From contig CATXWM010000024.1 of the NCBI GenBank assembly GCA_958403205.1, positions 1-32,026 on the forward strand: a stretch of 32,026 nucleotides of DNA, given 5' to 3'. The position numbers and the translations under genes were made by a program. Shown here one piece after another: positions 7,853 to 15,666 of this stretch. This DNA comes from an uncultured Collinsella sp. (GTDB lineage: Bacteria; Actinomycetota; Coriobacteriia; Coriobacteriales; Coriobacteriaceae). The notes under the pieces are model-generated. The model ran no database searches. It had not been told where the DNA came from and saw only the letters and a program-made list of their open reading frames with translations. How positions within the stretch are numbered: the stretch's first letter is position 1; each line of letters opens with the position of its first letter.

Positions 7853-9088
7853 ATGGGACTCTTGAAAGCTGGATTGGGAGCTGCCGGCGGCGTCATGGCC
7901 GACCAGTGGAAGGAATTTATCTATTGCGAATCGATGCCCGCTGATGTCTTGGCCTGCAAGGGCAGCAAGCGCACCGGCGGCCGCAGCTCCAACACGCGCG
8001 GCGAGGACAACGTCATCTCCAACGGCTCCGTCATCGCCGTCAACGACGGCCAGGGCATGCTCGTGGTGCAAAACGGCAAGATCATCGAGGTTGCGCTGGA
8101 GCCTGGCGAGTTCGTCTTCGATACCGGCAGCGAGCCGAGCGTCTTTAGCGGCAACCTGGGCGATTCCATCAAGGAGACCTTCGCCAATATCGGCAGCCGC
8201 TTTACCTTTGGCGGCGACGCGGGCAAGGACCAGCGCGTCTACTTTATCAACACCAAGGAGATCATCGGCAACAAGTACGGCACCGCCTCGCCCGTGCCCT
8301 TCCGCGTGGTCGATAACAACATTGGCCTGGACGTCGACATCTCCGTGCGCTGCAACGGCGAATATTCGTACCGCATCACCAACCCGCTGCTGTTCTACAC
8401 CAACGTATGCGGCAACGTGACCGATAGCTATACGCGCGACAAGATCGACAGCCAGCTTAAGTCCGAGCTGCTCACCGCCCTGCAGCCCGCCTTTGCCAAG
8501 ATCTCGGAGATGGGCATCCGCTACAGCGCCATCCCCGGCCACACCACCGAGCTCGCCCGCGCGCTCAACGAGGTCCTCTCCGCCGACTGGCGCGACCTGC
8601 GCGGCGTCGAGATCGTGAGCTTTGGCGTCAACTCCATCGCCGCCTCGCAAGAAGACGAGCAGATGATCAAGGACCTGCAGAAGGCCGCGGTCATGCGCGA
8701 TCCCACCATAGCAGCAGCCAACATCGCCAGCGCCCAGAGCGATGCGATGCGCGCAGCAGCCGCCAACCCCAACGGCGCGATGGAAGGCTTTATGGGCATG
8801 GGCATGGCAGGTGGCATGGGCGGCATGAATGCCAGCCAGCTGTTCGCCGCCGGCCAGGCGCAGCAGCAGGCCGCCCCGCAGCCGGCTCCGGCACCCGCCC
8901 CGGCTCCCGCCGCCGCACCTGCGGCCGGCACATGGACCTGCAGCTGCGGTGCCACCAACACCGGCAAGTTCTGCTCCGAGTGCGGCAGTCCCGCGCCCGC
9001 CCCCGCACCGGCCAAGTGGTTCTGCCCCAACTGCGGTAGCGAAAACGGCGGCAAGTTCTGCAGCAACTGCGGAACGCCCAGGCCCTAG
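7853..9088 (+). CDS. SPFH-domain protein with two C-terminal zinc ribbons
   Basis: A 411-residue protein of the group annotated as 'virion core protein' or YdjI-like. The SPFH/band 7 domain spans about residues 20-275 (WKEFIYCESMP near the start, then the IENGS/VIAVNDGQ region and a long helical part). After it come a Gly/Met-rich stretch (about 305-325), a Pro/Ala linker, and two zinc ribbons (CSCG ... CSECG and CPNCG ... CSNCG). There is no obvious membrane helix. In B. subtilis the related YdjI takes part in a PspA-linked membrane stress response; no PspA gene is adjacent here. The ATG follows AGGAAGATCACC. It likely forms a membrane-associated scaffold with its upstream neighbours. Confidence 0.85.
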   Translation: MGLLKAGLGAAGGVMADQWKEFIYCESMPADVLACKGSKRTGGRSSNTRGEDNVISNGSVIAVNDGQGMLVVQNGKIIEVALEPGEFVFDTGSEPSVFSGNLGDSIKETFANIGSRFTFGGDAGKDQRVYFINTKEIIGNKYGTASPVPFRVVDNNIGLDVDISVRCNGEYSYRITNPLLFYTNVCGNVTDSYTRDKIDSQLKSELLTALQPAFAKISEMGIRYSAIPGHTTELARALNEVLSADWRDLRGVEIVSFGVNSIAASQEDEQMIKDLQKAAVMRDPTIAAANIASAQSDAMRAAAANPNGAMEGFMGMGMAGGMGGMNASQLFAAGQAQQQAAPQPAPAPAPAPAAAPAAGTWTCSCGATNTGKFCSECGSPAPAPAPAKWFCPNCGSENGGKFCSNCGTPRP

Positions 9089-9103
9089 CGCCCTAACTGG
9101 TAA

Positions 9104-9126
9104 TGAGCGGGGAATCCGCCACCCCC
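9104..9126 (+). terminator. Weak hairpin after the SPFH gene
   Basis: A short GC-rich inverted repeat (GCGGGG with CCCCGC) lies 15 bases after the stop codon, followed by ATTTGCTT instead of a full T-run. It may partly terminate or attenuate transcription into the next gene. Confidence 0.3.
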
Positions 9127-9167
9127 GCATTTGCTTCTATGGGTTTCGTTCGATGAAGGAGGACACC

Positions 9168-10010
9168 ATGAAGACAACGTTCAAAAAGTCCGTACTCGCA
9201 TTTCTGACATGCGTCCTGGCGCTCGCCTTTGCCCTGACGGGCTACAGCGGCGGCGGCAAAGACCCCAAGGCCAACTTCGTCGGCAGCTGGCAGTACTCGG
9301 GTGGAACCTTGGACGGCGAAGAGCTCACCGATGAGTACATGGATATGCTCAAGGAGTGGGGCCTCAACTGCATCCTGATCCTCGACGAAGACGGCACGGG
9401 CGTCCTCGACATGTTCCTTGAGGTCGCCGACCTGAAATGGGAGGCCAAGGACGCCACCACCGTAACGATTACCGCCGAAGATGAGTCGCACGACCTGAAG
9501 CTCAAGGACGACAAGCTCGTCCTCGAGGTGGAAGGCGACAAGCTTATCTTTACGAAGTCCGACAAGGATCTGTCCGGTACGGTGAAGAAGGATCGCGAGA
9601 ACGCCGAGAAGGAAGAAGAGATCGATGAGGCCGTCGAAGACGACGACGTCCAGAGCATCGAAATCTCCCCCGCCGTCACCGTCGCCGATGACGACCTGTG
9701 CACCATCACCATCACCGAGAAGTTCAAGGACGACTGGGGCGACATCGGCTTTGTCGTCAACATCACCAACAAGAGCGACAAGGACCTGACCTTCTACGCT
9801 CCTTCTGGCAAGACCAACGTCAACGGCACCATGAAGGAACCCTGGTTCTCGGCTCACCTGATGCCCGGCACCAACGCCACCGAGGAATTCACGTTCTCGA
9901 GCGGCGAGCTTGACAGCCTTGACGACCTCGTCAATACGACCATCGGCATCGACGCCTACCTGACCGATTCCTATGAGGACGTCGCCTCCTACACCGCGAC
10001 CATCGCGTAG
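9168..10010 (+). CDS. Exported protein with a lipoprotein-like signal lacking the lipobox Cys
   Basis: A 280-residue protein. Residues 1-25 form a lipoprotein-type signal (MKTTFKKS, hydrophobic core, ALTG), but the residue expected to be Cys is Tyr26 (TAC where TGC would restore it), followed by SGGG. The mature part has two regions. Residues about 35-145 are a beta-rich GxW-type domain (FVGSWQYSGG ... LKDDKLVLEVEGDKL), as in DUF/lipocalin-like lipoproteins; residues 160-280 look like an immunoglobulin-like extracellular domain. An acidic coiled linker joins them. The ATG follows GAAGGAGGACACC. As written it could not be lipidated and would be secreted or signal-anchored. Function unknown; it may belong to the preceding envelope module. 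Confidence 0.7.
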   Translation: MKTTFKKSVLAFLTCVLALAFALTGYSGGGKDPKANFVGSWQYSGGTLDGEELTDEYMDMLKEWGLNCILILDEDGTGVLDMFLEVADLKWEAKDATTVTITAEDESHDLKLKDDKLVLEVEGDKLIFTKSDKDLSGTVKKDRENAEKEEEIDEAVEDDDVQSIEISPAVTVADDDLCTITITEKFKDDWGDIGFVVNITNKSDKDLTFYAPSGKTNVNGTMKEPWFSAHLMPGTNATEEFTFSSGELDSLDDLVNTTIGIDAYLTDSYEDVASYTATIA

Positions 10011-10060
10011 CGACACGTAACATCAGCCGCGGATTGGCGGACACATCCGCGCACTTGCCA

Positions 10061-10100
10061 GGCGGGGCCGCAGGAGTTGATCCTGCGGCCCCGCCGCTTT
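10061..10100. terminator. Strong bidirectional terminator
   Basis: A perfect 15-bp GC-rich stem (10061-10075 with 10081-10095) with loop GTTGA is followed by GCTTT on the plus strand. It sits between two convergent genes and probably stops both. Confidence 0.7.
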
Positions 10101-10120
10101 ATGCCGATGCGTAACGAGCG

Positions 10121-10741
10121 CTAGCGCTCCATGTTGGGAACGATGCTGCCCTCCGTTACTGCGCGCACGGCCAAGCGCATGATGTTGTCGTAGCCGGTCT
10201 TATTGAGAATCTCCGAGATGCGGCGTTTGATGGTGCCCTCGCTCATAAACAGCTCGGCCGCGATCTCGCGGCGGCTCTTACCCTCGCAGGCAAGGCGCAA
10301 GATCGACAGCTCGACATCGTCGAGGGCCGCCGTGCCCGAGAAGATGCTCTCGGGCGGCTTGGGAAACGTGCAGTAACCCGCCAGCGTGGAGCGCATCACG
10401 GCGAATAGCTCGTCGATACCGACGTTCTTGTACACAAAGCTGTCGACGCCCGCCTCGCGCGCCTGGTCCACAAAGGTGATTTCGGGCATACCCGTCATGA
10501 TAATGACGCGGCACTCGGGCAGTTGTTCTTTGATGCGCGCCGCCGCCACGATGCCGTTGGAATCATGCTCGGTACATACGTCCATCAGTATCATGTCCGG
10601 GCGCTCCTTAAGCACAACGTCCAAGGCATCCGAGGCGTCGGCGATCGCGGCAACAACCGTCATGTCGGGCTGGTCACCGACGGAGCGCGCGAGGCTCTCG
10701 CGCAAGATAGCCTGGTCTTCGACGATTAACACGCGAATCAT
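10121..10741 (-). CDS. NarL/FixJ-family response regulator
   Basis: A 206-residue two-component regulator. The receiver domain (1-120) shows the acidic pocket VEDQ (Glu8-Asp9), the phosphoacceptor Asp54 in LMDVCT, Thr in IIMTG and Lys in VYKN. A LuxR-type HTH follows (about 140-200; ELSILRLACEGKSRREIA ... GTIKRRIS). It overlaps the upstream histidine kinase stop/start by 4 bp (ATGA), so the two are translationally coupled and form a cognate pair. It should bind DNA when phosphorylated; targets are not evident from neighbouring promoters. Confidence 0.92.
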   Translation of the reverse strand: MIRVLIVEDQAILRESLARSVGDQPDMTVVAAIADASDALDVVLKERPDMILMDVCTEHDSNGIVAAARIKEQLPECRVIIMTGMPEITFVDQAREAGVDSFVYKNVGIDELFAVMRSTLAGYCTFPKPPESIFSGTAALDDVELSILRLACEGKSRREIAAELFMSEGTIKRRISEILNKTGYDNIMRLAVRAVTEGSIVPNMER

Positions 10742-12237
10742 GAACTTCTCCTTTGGACCGTGGCGCTGGAGGCGAGCGGGATGGACACCGTAAGCGTGAA
10801 GGGCGGGGCGGTGTGGACTTCCAGGCTGCCGCCCAGATTCTGTGCGACATGCCTCATACCTGGGATACCCGTTCCCTCGCGATACGATACGGGTGCAGGC
10901 GCGCCGTCGTTAGAAACGGTCATCCGCGCAACGGCACCGTCTTCCGACGTCTCCTGCCACAGACGCACGTGGACCCGATGCGCCTGTGCATGCTTGGTGG
11001 CATTGGTCGAGGCCTCGCGGATAATCTGCAAAAATGCGGCGGCGACACGCGCGTCCTCAGGCAGCGCACCCTCAACATCGATCTGCACACTCACCAGGCC
11101 AAAGGCATGGACGATATCTCCCAGTTGCTCTGCCGGTTCGGTGTCGCCCCCGCTGCGCAGATCGGCAGCGATTGAGCGCAGCAGCGGGTCGATCTGCTCG
11201 AGTGACTCGTCATCCAGGCGCCCCTCCTCCAGATAACGATGGAGGATGGACAGGCGCTGCCCGATCACGTCGTGCACGCGAGCGCGCATACGCAGATAGG
11301 CCGCATTGTCAGCAACTTTTTTGACTTCTTCGATCTGGGCTTGGAGCTCTTGGCCCGCAAGCTCAAGCAGGTGGTTGGCTTGCGCCAGGCGATCATGGGC
11401 ATGCGCATACTCTGTTACATCCAGACCGATAATGCGCTCGAAGAGGCGGCCCGAAACCATAACGTCATCGTGCACAAACAAGCGAATCTCGGCGGGAGAA
11501 ACCTCGACCACCGCCCGCGCCTCACCAAAGCGGTCCAGATTAATCCGCACGCGGTTCTGGCTGCTTTCGGGCATTTGCATGCTGAGTTTGCGCAGGTCGT
11601 TCCATGTTCCGCTCATATCACCTAGGTCGGTGGGCATATGAAGCTCCACCAGGTTTTTTCGCATGCAGCGGTTCATGAGCAGCGGACGGCCCCTCGGGTC
11701 CAGATACAGGATGCCCACGGGAATCACGTTGATGGTTTCGATCGTCGAGAACGCGGTGATATCCTCCTGGCGGTTGCGGACATCCATCAAGAGCGCCGCA
11801 ATGGAGCGGAACAGGAAAAACGCTCCCTCTGCGATAAGGACCGTGGTCCACGCCGAGCCCATGGCAAGTACCACCGGCGGTGTCACGGCGGCAACGAGCA
11901 ACAGTTCGGCCAGCATGACGGGGCGACGATAGCGCACCACAAGCACCACGCCGTAGGCAAAGATCACGGCATTGAGCCACAACGCTCCGCCCATTGCCCT
12001 GGCGCAAACGTCAAGCGGCGCCACCAGATATGAGCCAGACGACGCGAACAAGATGAGCGCCGAAATAACTAGGTGAAGCACAAGGCTCGCCTCGTAGGCA
12101 CAAATCACCTTACGGTTATAGGACGAGCGGCGCGATGCGATGAGCGGGACGTGGATCGTCTGCAGACACGCAGCCAGGGCAAAGACAACATCGAGCGCAA
12201 CGATTTGGGGAAGAATGAGCGAAATCTGCATCGTCAC
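10738..12237 (-). CDS. Membrane sensor histidine kinase (HisKA_3-like)
   Basis: A protein of 499 residues from a GTG at 12237 (or 497 from the ATG at 12231). Five or six N-terminal membrane helices (residues 5-150) come first, then a PAS-like segment (about 160-275), a coiled coil (280-315), and a NarX/LiaS-like dimerisation region with His322 in RARVHDVIGQRL. The HATPase domain (REASTNATKHA N-box near 410, then GTGIPGM) is complete. It is expected to phosphorylate the downstream response regulator, with which it overlaps. It also overlaps the upstream sensor gene by GTGA. The signal is unknown. Confidence 0.9.
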   Translation of the reverse strand: MTMQISLILPQIVALDVVFALAACLQTIHVPLIASRRSSYNRKVICAYEASLVLHLVISALILFASSGSYLVAPLDVCARAMGGALWLNAVIFAYGVVLVVRYRRPVMLAELLLVAAVTPPVVLAMGSAWTTVLIAEGAFFLFRSIAALLMDVRNRQEDITAFSTIETINVIPVGILYLDPRGRPLLMNRCMRKNLVELHMPTDLGDMSGTWNDLRKLSMQMPESSQNRVRINLDRFGEARAVVEVSPAEIRLFVHDDVMVSGRLFERIIGLDVTEYAHAHDRLAQANHLLELAGQELQAQIEEVKKVADNAAYLRMRARVHDVIGQRLSILHRYLEEGRLDDESLEQIDPLLRSIAADLRSGGDTEPAEQLGDIVHAFGLVSVQIDVEGALPEDARVAAAFLQIIREASTNATKHAQAHRVHVRLWQETSEDGAVARMTVSNDGAPAPVSYREGTGIPGMRHVAQNLGGSLEVHTAPPFTLTVSIPLASSATVQRRSS

Positions 12238-14117
12238 TCACCCGCCCTCGGCATCAAGACGATCATGCGCAGCTGGCCGGGCTCGCCCTCAAGGCGGTAT
12301 GCCACGTTGCGCCCTTGCAGAGCGCTTTCGAGCTCTTGCGCAGCGGGCGTCTGCGAAAGATCTGCATCATCGTTGGAAAAAAGCGCGGCACGCAGCTCGA
12401 CACTGCATCGGTCATGATCGCCCAAGTGATACATAAGCGCCGGATGGTCGGTGGTGTAGGCAAAAAACGCAAAGTCATACACGCAGTCGTACAGGGCGCT
12501 TACCGTACTGGCGTGCATCGGGCGCCGTATGGCGATAATCGAGGCGCAATCGATATCGATGGTGCGCAGGTCGCTTGCGAGCTCGTTGGCGATGAGCTGA
12601 ATGCGGTCGCGATCAAAACCGCTCTCCCCGTGCTGCGCCAACGTGAGCGATCCCTTGCGCTTGCAATAGGCGACAAGCATCTTGGCGCGCTGCAGCATGC
12701 GGTAACGCTCGTGCGAAGACGATTCATCGGTCAACGGCGGCAGCGAGCTCAGCAGGTCGTACATCCCTTCGAGCGCGCGGGCAAGCGCCTGGTCCACGTC
12801 TTGGACCAGCAAGGTCTCGGCCTCTTGGTCTGCCAGGTGCGTCTTAAGGTCGTAGTCGGCGGCGAGCAGCTCATTTTGACGCTGCAGCTCCATACGACGA
12901 TGTGCCAGTTCACGGTTAAGCTCGTTGAGATCCGACACGTCTTGGGCAAGCAGGGCCGATCCGCCCAGCAGTGGAAAGGCACGGTACATCACATCGGGAT
13001 CGGACGCCACGGCAAAGGCATGGGCGCGGCTGTGCGCCTGGGTCCGCAACTCCTCGCGCACGCCTACCGGCATTGGCTTTGACACTGGCGTGGCATAGAC
13101 TTCCTGCAGGTCGCGCGTTAGAACTTTGAGGTCAAGCGGCAAGGTGTCGAAAATGCCGGCGATGTCGTGATATGACGGAACGACACCGCAATCGAGACAG
13201 ATTTCCATCGCCACCACGCACAAGACGCAATAGACGAGCGAGAAGTTGAGCCTCCATGCCCAGGGCACGCGCAACGCATATGAGATGGCAAAGAACGCGC
13301 CGCCCAGCAGCACGAGCGCCGCCGTGCCCGAGAAACGTTGGATGCGAAAGGACGAGGACCGGCCCACCAGGATAAAAAAGGCCACAAAGTTAAAGGCCGT
13401 CCACACGAGGACGGCGAAATAACCCCAGCCGTACGTGTAATCGTTGCTCCAGGTGTCGCTTGTACGGTCAAAGTGGAAGACCTGCTGGTGAAAATCGTTG
13501 GTGAGCACAAATCCGATAAGCAGGATAGCCACAATCCACAGCGCAGCGCAGTAGCGGCGACCCAGGCGGTGTTGCTCCAGGCCCGCAAGGCGCAGACCAC
13601 ACAACTGGTAGAGCAGCGGAATGAGTGTCATGGGCACGTAGTACAGGTACCACAGCACGGTGGCATAGAACGGCGTGAACGACTTGTACTTGAGAATGAC
13701 TTCGATCATCCACAGGGCGCAGATGGTGGCGACGGCAACAAGGCGGCGGCGCAGCACATAGTCCAAACAGCGCAGATAGACCGATACGCCCCAGATCGAA
13801 AATATAATTGCGGCGACAAGCAGCGGGAGAGAGCTCGAGTGGGCGAGCGCATCCACGACCTCTTCGGACACCTCGCTATAGGCGGGCACGGCGTTAGAAA
13901 GTTTGGGGTCGAAGGCGAACAGCGCCGGCAAGACTGCCAAAAGCATGAGGAACAGCGCGGTGATGGCGCCGGCGATAGCAAAGACGCGGTGGCGGTACAC
14001 CTGATGTGTTATGCCAACAAGGAGTCTCGGCATGGCGAAGAGCCTGCCGCCCCTGGGATCCGCAGCCGGTGCGGTCCGGGCGGCCGCGTGGCCGATATGT
14101 CGCTCGCGGGTACCCAT
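12234..14117 (-). CDS. 7TM sensor protein with a degenerate kinase-like C-terminus
   Basis: About 627 residues from the ATG at 14117; an ATG at 14033 (599 residues) is an equally plausible start, with a GGCAGG-like ribosome site. The open frame upstream to 14261 runs into an inverted repeat and is unlikely to be coding. Eight or so hydrophobic helices resemble the histidine-kinase N-terminal 7TM region. Then come a PAS-like segment, a coiled coil (LNRELAHRRMELQRQNELLA) and a kinase-like region with YCKRKGSLTL where an H-box would be expected. I see no phosphoacceptor His motif, no N-box and no glycine boxes, so catalytic activity is doubtful. It is first in the operon with the active kinase and regulator, and may act as an accessory sensor. 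Confidence 0.78.
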   Translation of the reverse strand: MGTRERHIGHAAARTAPAADPRGGRLFAMPRLLVGITHQVYRHRVFAIAGAITALFLMLLAVLPALFAFDPKLSNAVPAYSEVSEEVVDALAHSSSLPLLVAAIIFSIWGVSVYLRCLDYVLRRRLVAVATICALWMIEVILKYKSFTPFYATVLWYLYYVPMTLIPLLYQLCGLRLAGLEQHRLGRRYCAALWIVAILLIGFVLTNDFHQQVFHFDRTSDTWSNDYTYGWGYFAVLVWTAFNFVAFFILVGRSSSFRIQRFSGTAALVLLGGAFFAISYALRVPWAWRLNFSLVYCVLCVVAMEICLDCGVVPSYHDIAGIFDTLPLDLKVLTRDLQEVYATPVSKPMPVGVREELRTQAHSRAHAFAVASDPDVMYRAFPLLGGSALLAQDVSDLNELNRELAHRRMELQRQNELLAADYDLKTHLADQEAETLLVQDVDQALARALEGMYDLLSSLPPLTDESSSHERYRMLQRAKMLVAYCKRKGSLTLAQHGESGFDRDRIQLIANELASDLRTIDIDCASIIAIRRPMHASTVSALYDCVYDFAFFAYTTDHPALMYHLGDHDRCSVELRAALFSNDDADLSQTPAAQELESALQGRNVAYRLEGEPGQLRMIVLMPRAGE

Positions 14118-14230
14118 AGTGCTTTTAGTGTACCGACAGATGGGTCGAAAAAGCGGGCCGCATGTCCCAAAATCCGCAGACGGCAAGGCGCCCGGCAGCC
14201 TCCCCCGTCTGGCACTTCCCGATATCCGCC

Positions 14231-14281
14231 CGCCCCAAACCACCGCAAAGGAGACAGGCACCTTTGTGGTGGTTTGGGGCG
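14231..14281. repeat. 21-bp near-perfect inverted repeat
   Basis: The arms 14231-14251 and 14261-14281 pair with a single G-U wobble around the loop AGACAGGCA. It lies 5 bases past the stop codon of the DUF4867-like gene. There is no T-run on the minus strand, so it is not a classical terminator; its word CAAAGGTGCCTGTCTCCTTTG (complement, split over stem and loop) looks like the dispersed GTGCC...CTGTC intergenic repeats seen elsewhere. Confidence 0.65.
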
Positions 14282-14286
14282 ATGCG

Positions 14287-14931
14287 CTAGTCCACGGTGA
14301 TGTCGAGATTTTTGCCGATGAGGCCTACGTAGCCGCCTTCGGCTGCCTTGGGGCTGTCAGCATGGCAGAGGACCCACTTGTCGGCCTTCCAGTAGCAGTA
14401 GCTGTCGCCGGCCGCAGGCATGTCGGCCGCGACCTCGGGGCGCGGGCCGTTGGTGCCGGCGGGCAGCGCCACCATCACCTGGAAGCCACCGTCGTCGACC
14501 ATGCACGGCGTGTAGTGGAGCGTGGTGTTGAAGACTTCGACGACCGTACCCGCCGGCACGCGAAACGCCTTGACGCACGCGGTGTCGAGCTTGCCGTCCT
14601 CGATCTCCCAGCGATGCGCCACGAGCAGGATAAAGTCGCGAGCGCCCAGGTTGAATTCGCTCGCGCGGTGATACTCCAGGCAGTTGAGTCGTGTATTGTG
14701 GCCGTTGCACCAGCCGAGCTGGAAGGGACGGCCACCAAACATGAGAAAGCCAAGCTTGTCGGCATCCTTGACGTCCTCGAGCTCCGGCGCACTTGCAACG
14801 TACTTGCTGCCCTCGGGAATGGGCGTGGCAGAGAGCGCCTCGAGCACGGGCGACGTAAGCTCGAACGGAACGTTATCCCAAACGTTGCCATAGGATTTGA
14901 ACTCGGGATCGTTGACAGAGTAGATATGCAT
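14287..14931 (-). CDS. DUF4867-like protein
   Basis: A 214-residue soluble protein with no signal or membrane helix. The sequence (MHIYSVNDPEFKSYG at the start, then HNTRLNCLEYHRASEFN and HYTPCMVDDGGFQVMVALPAG) matches the DUF4867 family as I remember it: a cupin-like fold usually found near sugar-acid or ribose catabolic genes. The ATG at 14931 is preferred over the GTG six bases upstream because AGGAG lies five bases before it. It is preceded by an 8-bp operator-like inverted repeat at 14941-14966, so it is probably under its own regulator. The reaction is unknown; a sugar isomerase/epimerase role is a guess from the fold. Confidence 0.7.
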   Translation of the reverse strand: MHIYSVNDPEFKSYGNVWDNVPFELTSPVLEALSATPIPEGSKYVASAPELEDVKDADKLGFLMFGGRPFQLGWCNGHNTRLNCLEYHRASEFNLGARDFILLVAHRWEIEDGKLDTACVKAFRVPAGTVVEVFNTTLHYTPCMVDDGGFQVMVALPAGTNGPRPEVAADMPAAGDSYCYWKADKWVLCHADSPKAAEGGYVGLIGKNLDITVD

Positions 14932-14940
14932 GTTCACTCC

Positions 14941-14966
14941 TGTTCGTAAATATGACTATACGAACA
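14941..14966 (-). promoter_or_regulatory. Operator-like inverted repeat upstream of the DUF4867-like gene
   Basis: A perfect 8-bp inverted repeat, TGTTCGTA-10-TACGAACA, starts right behind the ribosome site. It contains a TATAGT box (minus strand, 14955-14960) that could be the -10 element. A second small palindrome, TTCTAGAA, follows at 14967-14974. The layout suggests a repressor site; the protein is not encoded nearby. Confidence 0.5.
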
Positions 14967-15018
14967 TTCTAGAACAAACATGAGCGATTTTGAACGCTCG
15001 TCCCGACCAATCAACAAA

Positions 15019-15048
15019 AAGGCGCCCCCGCATAAGCGAAGACGCCCA
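15019..15048 (-). terminator. Terminator of luxS
   Basis: On the minus strand an 11-bp stem (GGCGTCTTCGC with GCGGGGGCGCC, using G-U pairs) is followed by TTTTTG, about 28 bases after the luxS stop codon. Confidence 0.7.
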
Positions 15049-15075
15049 ATGCGCGCGTTTTGGGCGATAAAGCTC

Positions 15076-15564
15076 TTACGCCTGCTGATAGTGCAGATGC
15101 TTCTCGTCGATATCGGCCAGGTCGCGGTCGAGGTAGCGGCACGCAAGCCAGTTGGCCATGGGGAGGTTCTGGTCCAGGTAGTTACCGCATTCCCCGGGAG
15201 CGGCACCGGGGACATCGCCCTCAAAGTCGGCGACAAACTCGAACAGCTCACGCACGAGCGGCAGGATCTCCTCGCTCGTCACCTCGCCAAATACGACGAG
15301 GTAAAAGCCCGTGCGGCAGCCCATGGGGCCAAAGTAGACAATGCGGCTCGACCACTCGGCATGATTGCGAAGGAACGTCGCGCCCAGGTGCTCAATGGTA
15401 TGGCACTCGGCGGTGTTCATGACCGGCTCCTTGTTGGGCGTGGTCAGGCGCAGGTCAAACGTGGTGACGGCAGCACCGGTCGCCGGATCGCGGTCGATGC
15501 GGCTCACATACACGCCGGGCTCAAGCAGCAGATGGTCAACGGAAAAACTCGCGATGCGCTCCAT
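15076..15564 (-). CDS. luxS: S-ribosylhomocysteine lyase
   Basis: A 162-residue enzyme that splits S-ribosylhomocysteine into homocysteine and DPD, the AI-2 precursor, as part of the activated methyl cycle. The metal site is complete: His55 and His59 in HTIEH and Cys126 in GECGNY. The catalytic Cys83 (GCRTGFY) and Glu58 are present. Length is slightly above the usual 150-160. The gene has its own terminator. Upstream on the same strand are a nucleoside hydrolase and ribokinase, about 100 bp away, which makes a combined nucleoside/SAH salvage role plausible; they are not clearly in one operon. Confidence 0.96.
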   Translation of the reverse strand: MERIASFSVDHLLLEPGVYVSRIDRDPATGAAVTTFDLRLTTPNKEPVMNTAECHTIEHLGATFLRNHAEWSSRIVYFGPMGCRTGFYLVVFGEVTSEEILPLVRELFEFVADFEGDVPGAAPGECGNYLDQNLPMANWLACRYLDRDLADIDEKHLHYQQA

Positions 15565-15666
15565 GGCAGATCCTCTCGGTAGTCAATTTGGGACGGGCTC
15601 TTTTAGCTGGTTCGAATGGTCACACCAATCATACCAGTCAAAAAAGCCCCGGCCCAAAAAGACAAC

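Noticed and set aside
7664..9130. Long minus-strand open frame over the SPFH gene
   Set aside because: Low-complexity Gly/Ala/Arg-rich shadow of the SPFH gene.
14118..14261. Upstream extension of the 7TM sensor
   Set aside because: It would begin inside a 21-bp inverted repeat and adds a composition unlike the protein.
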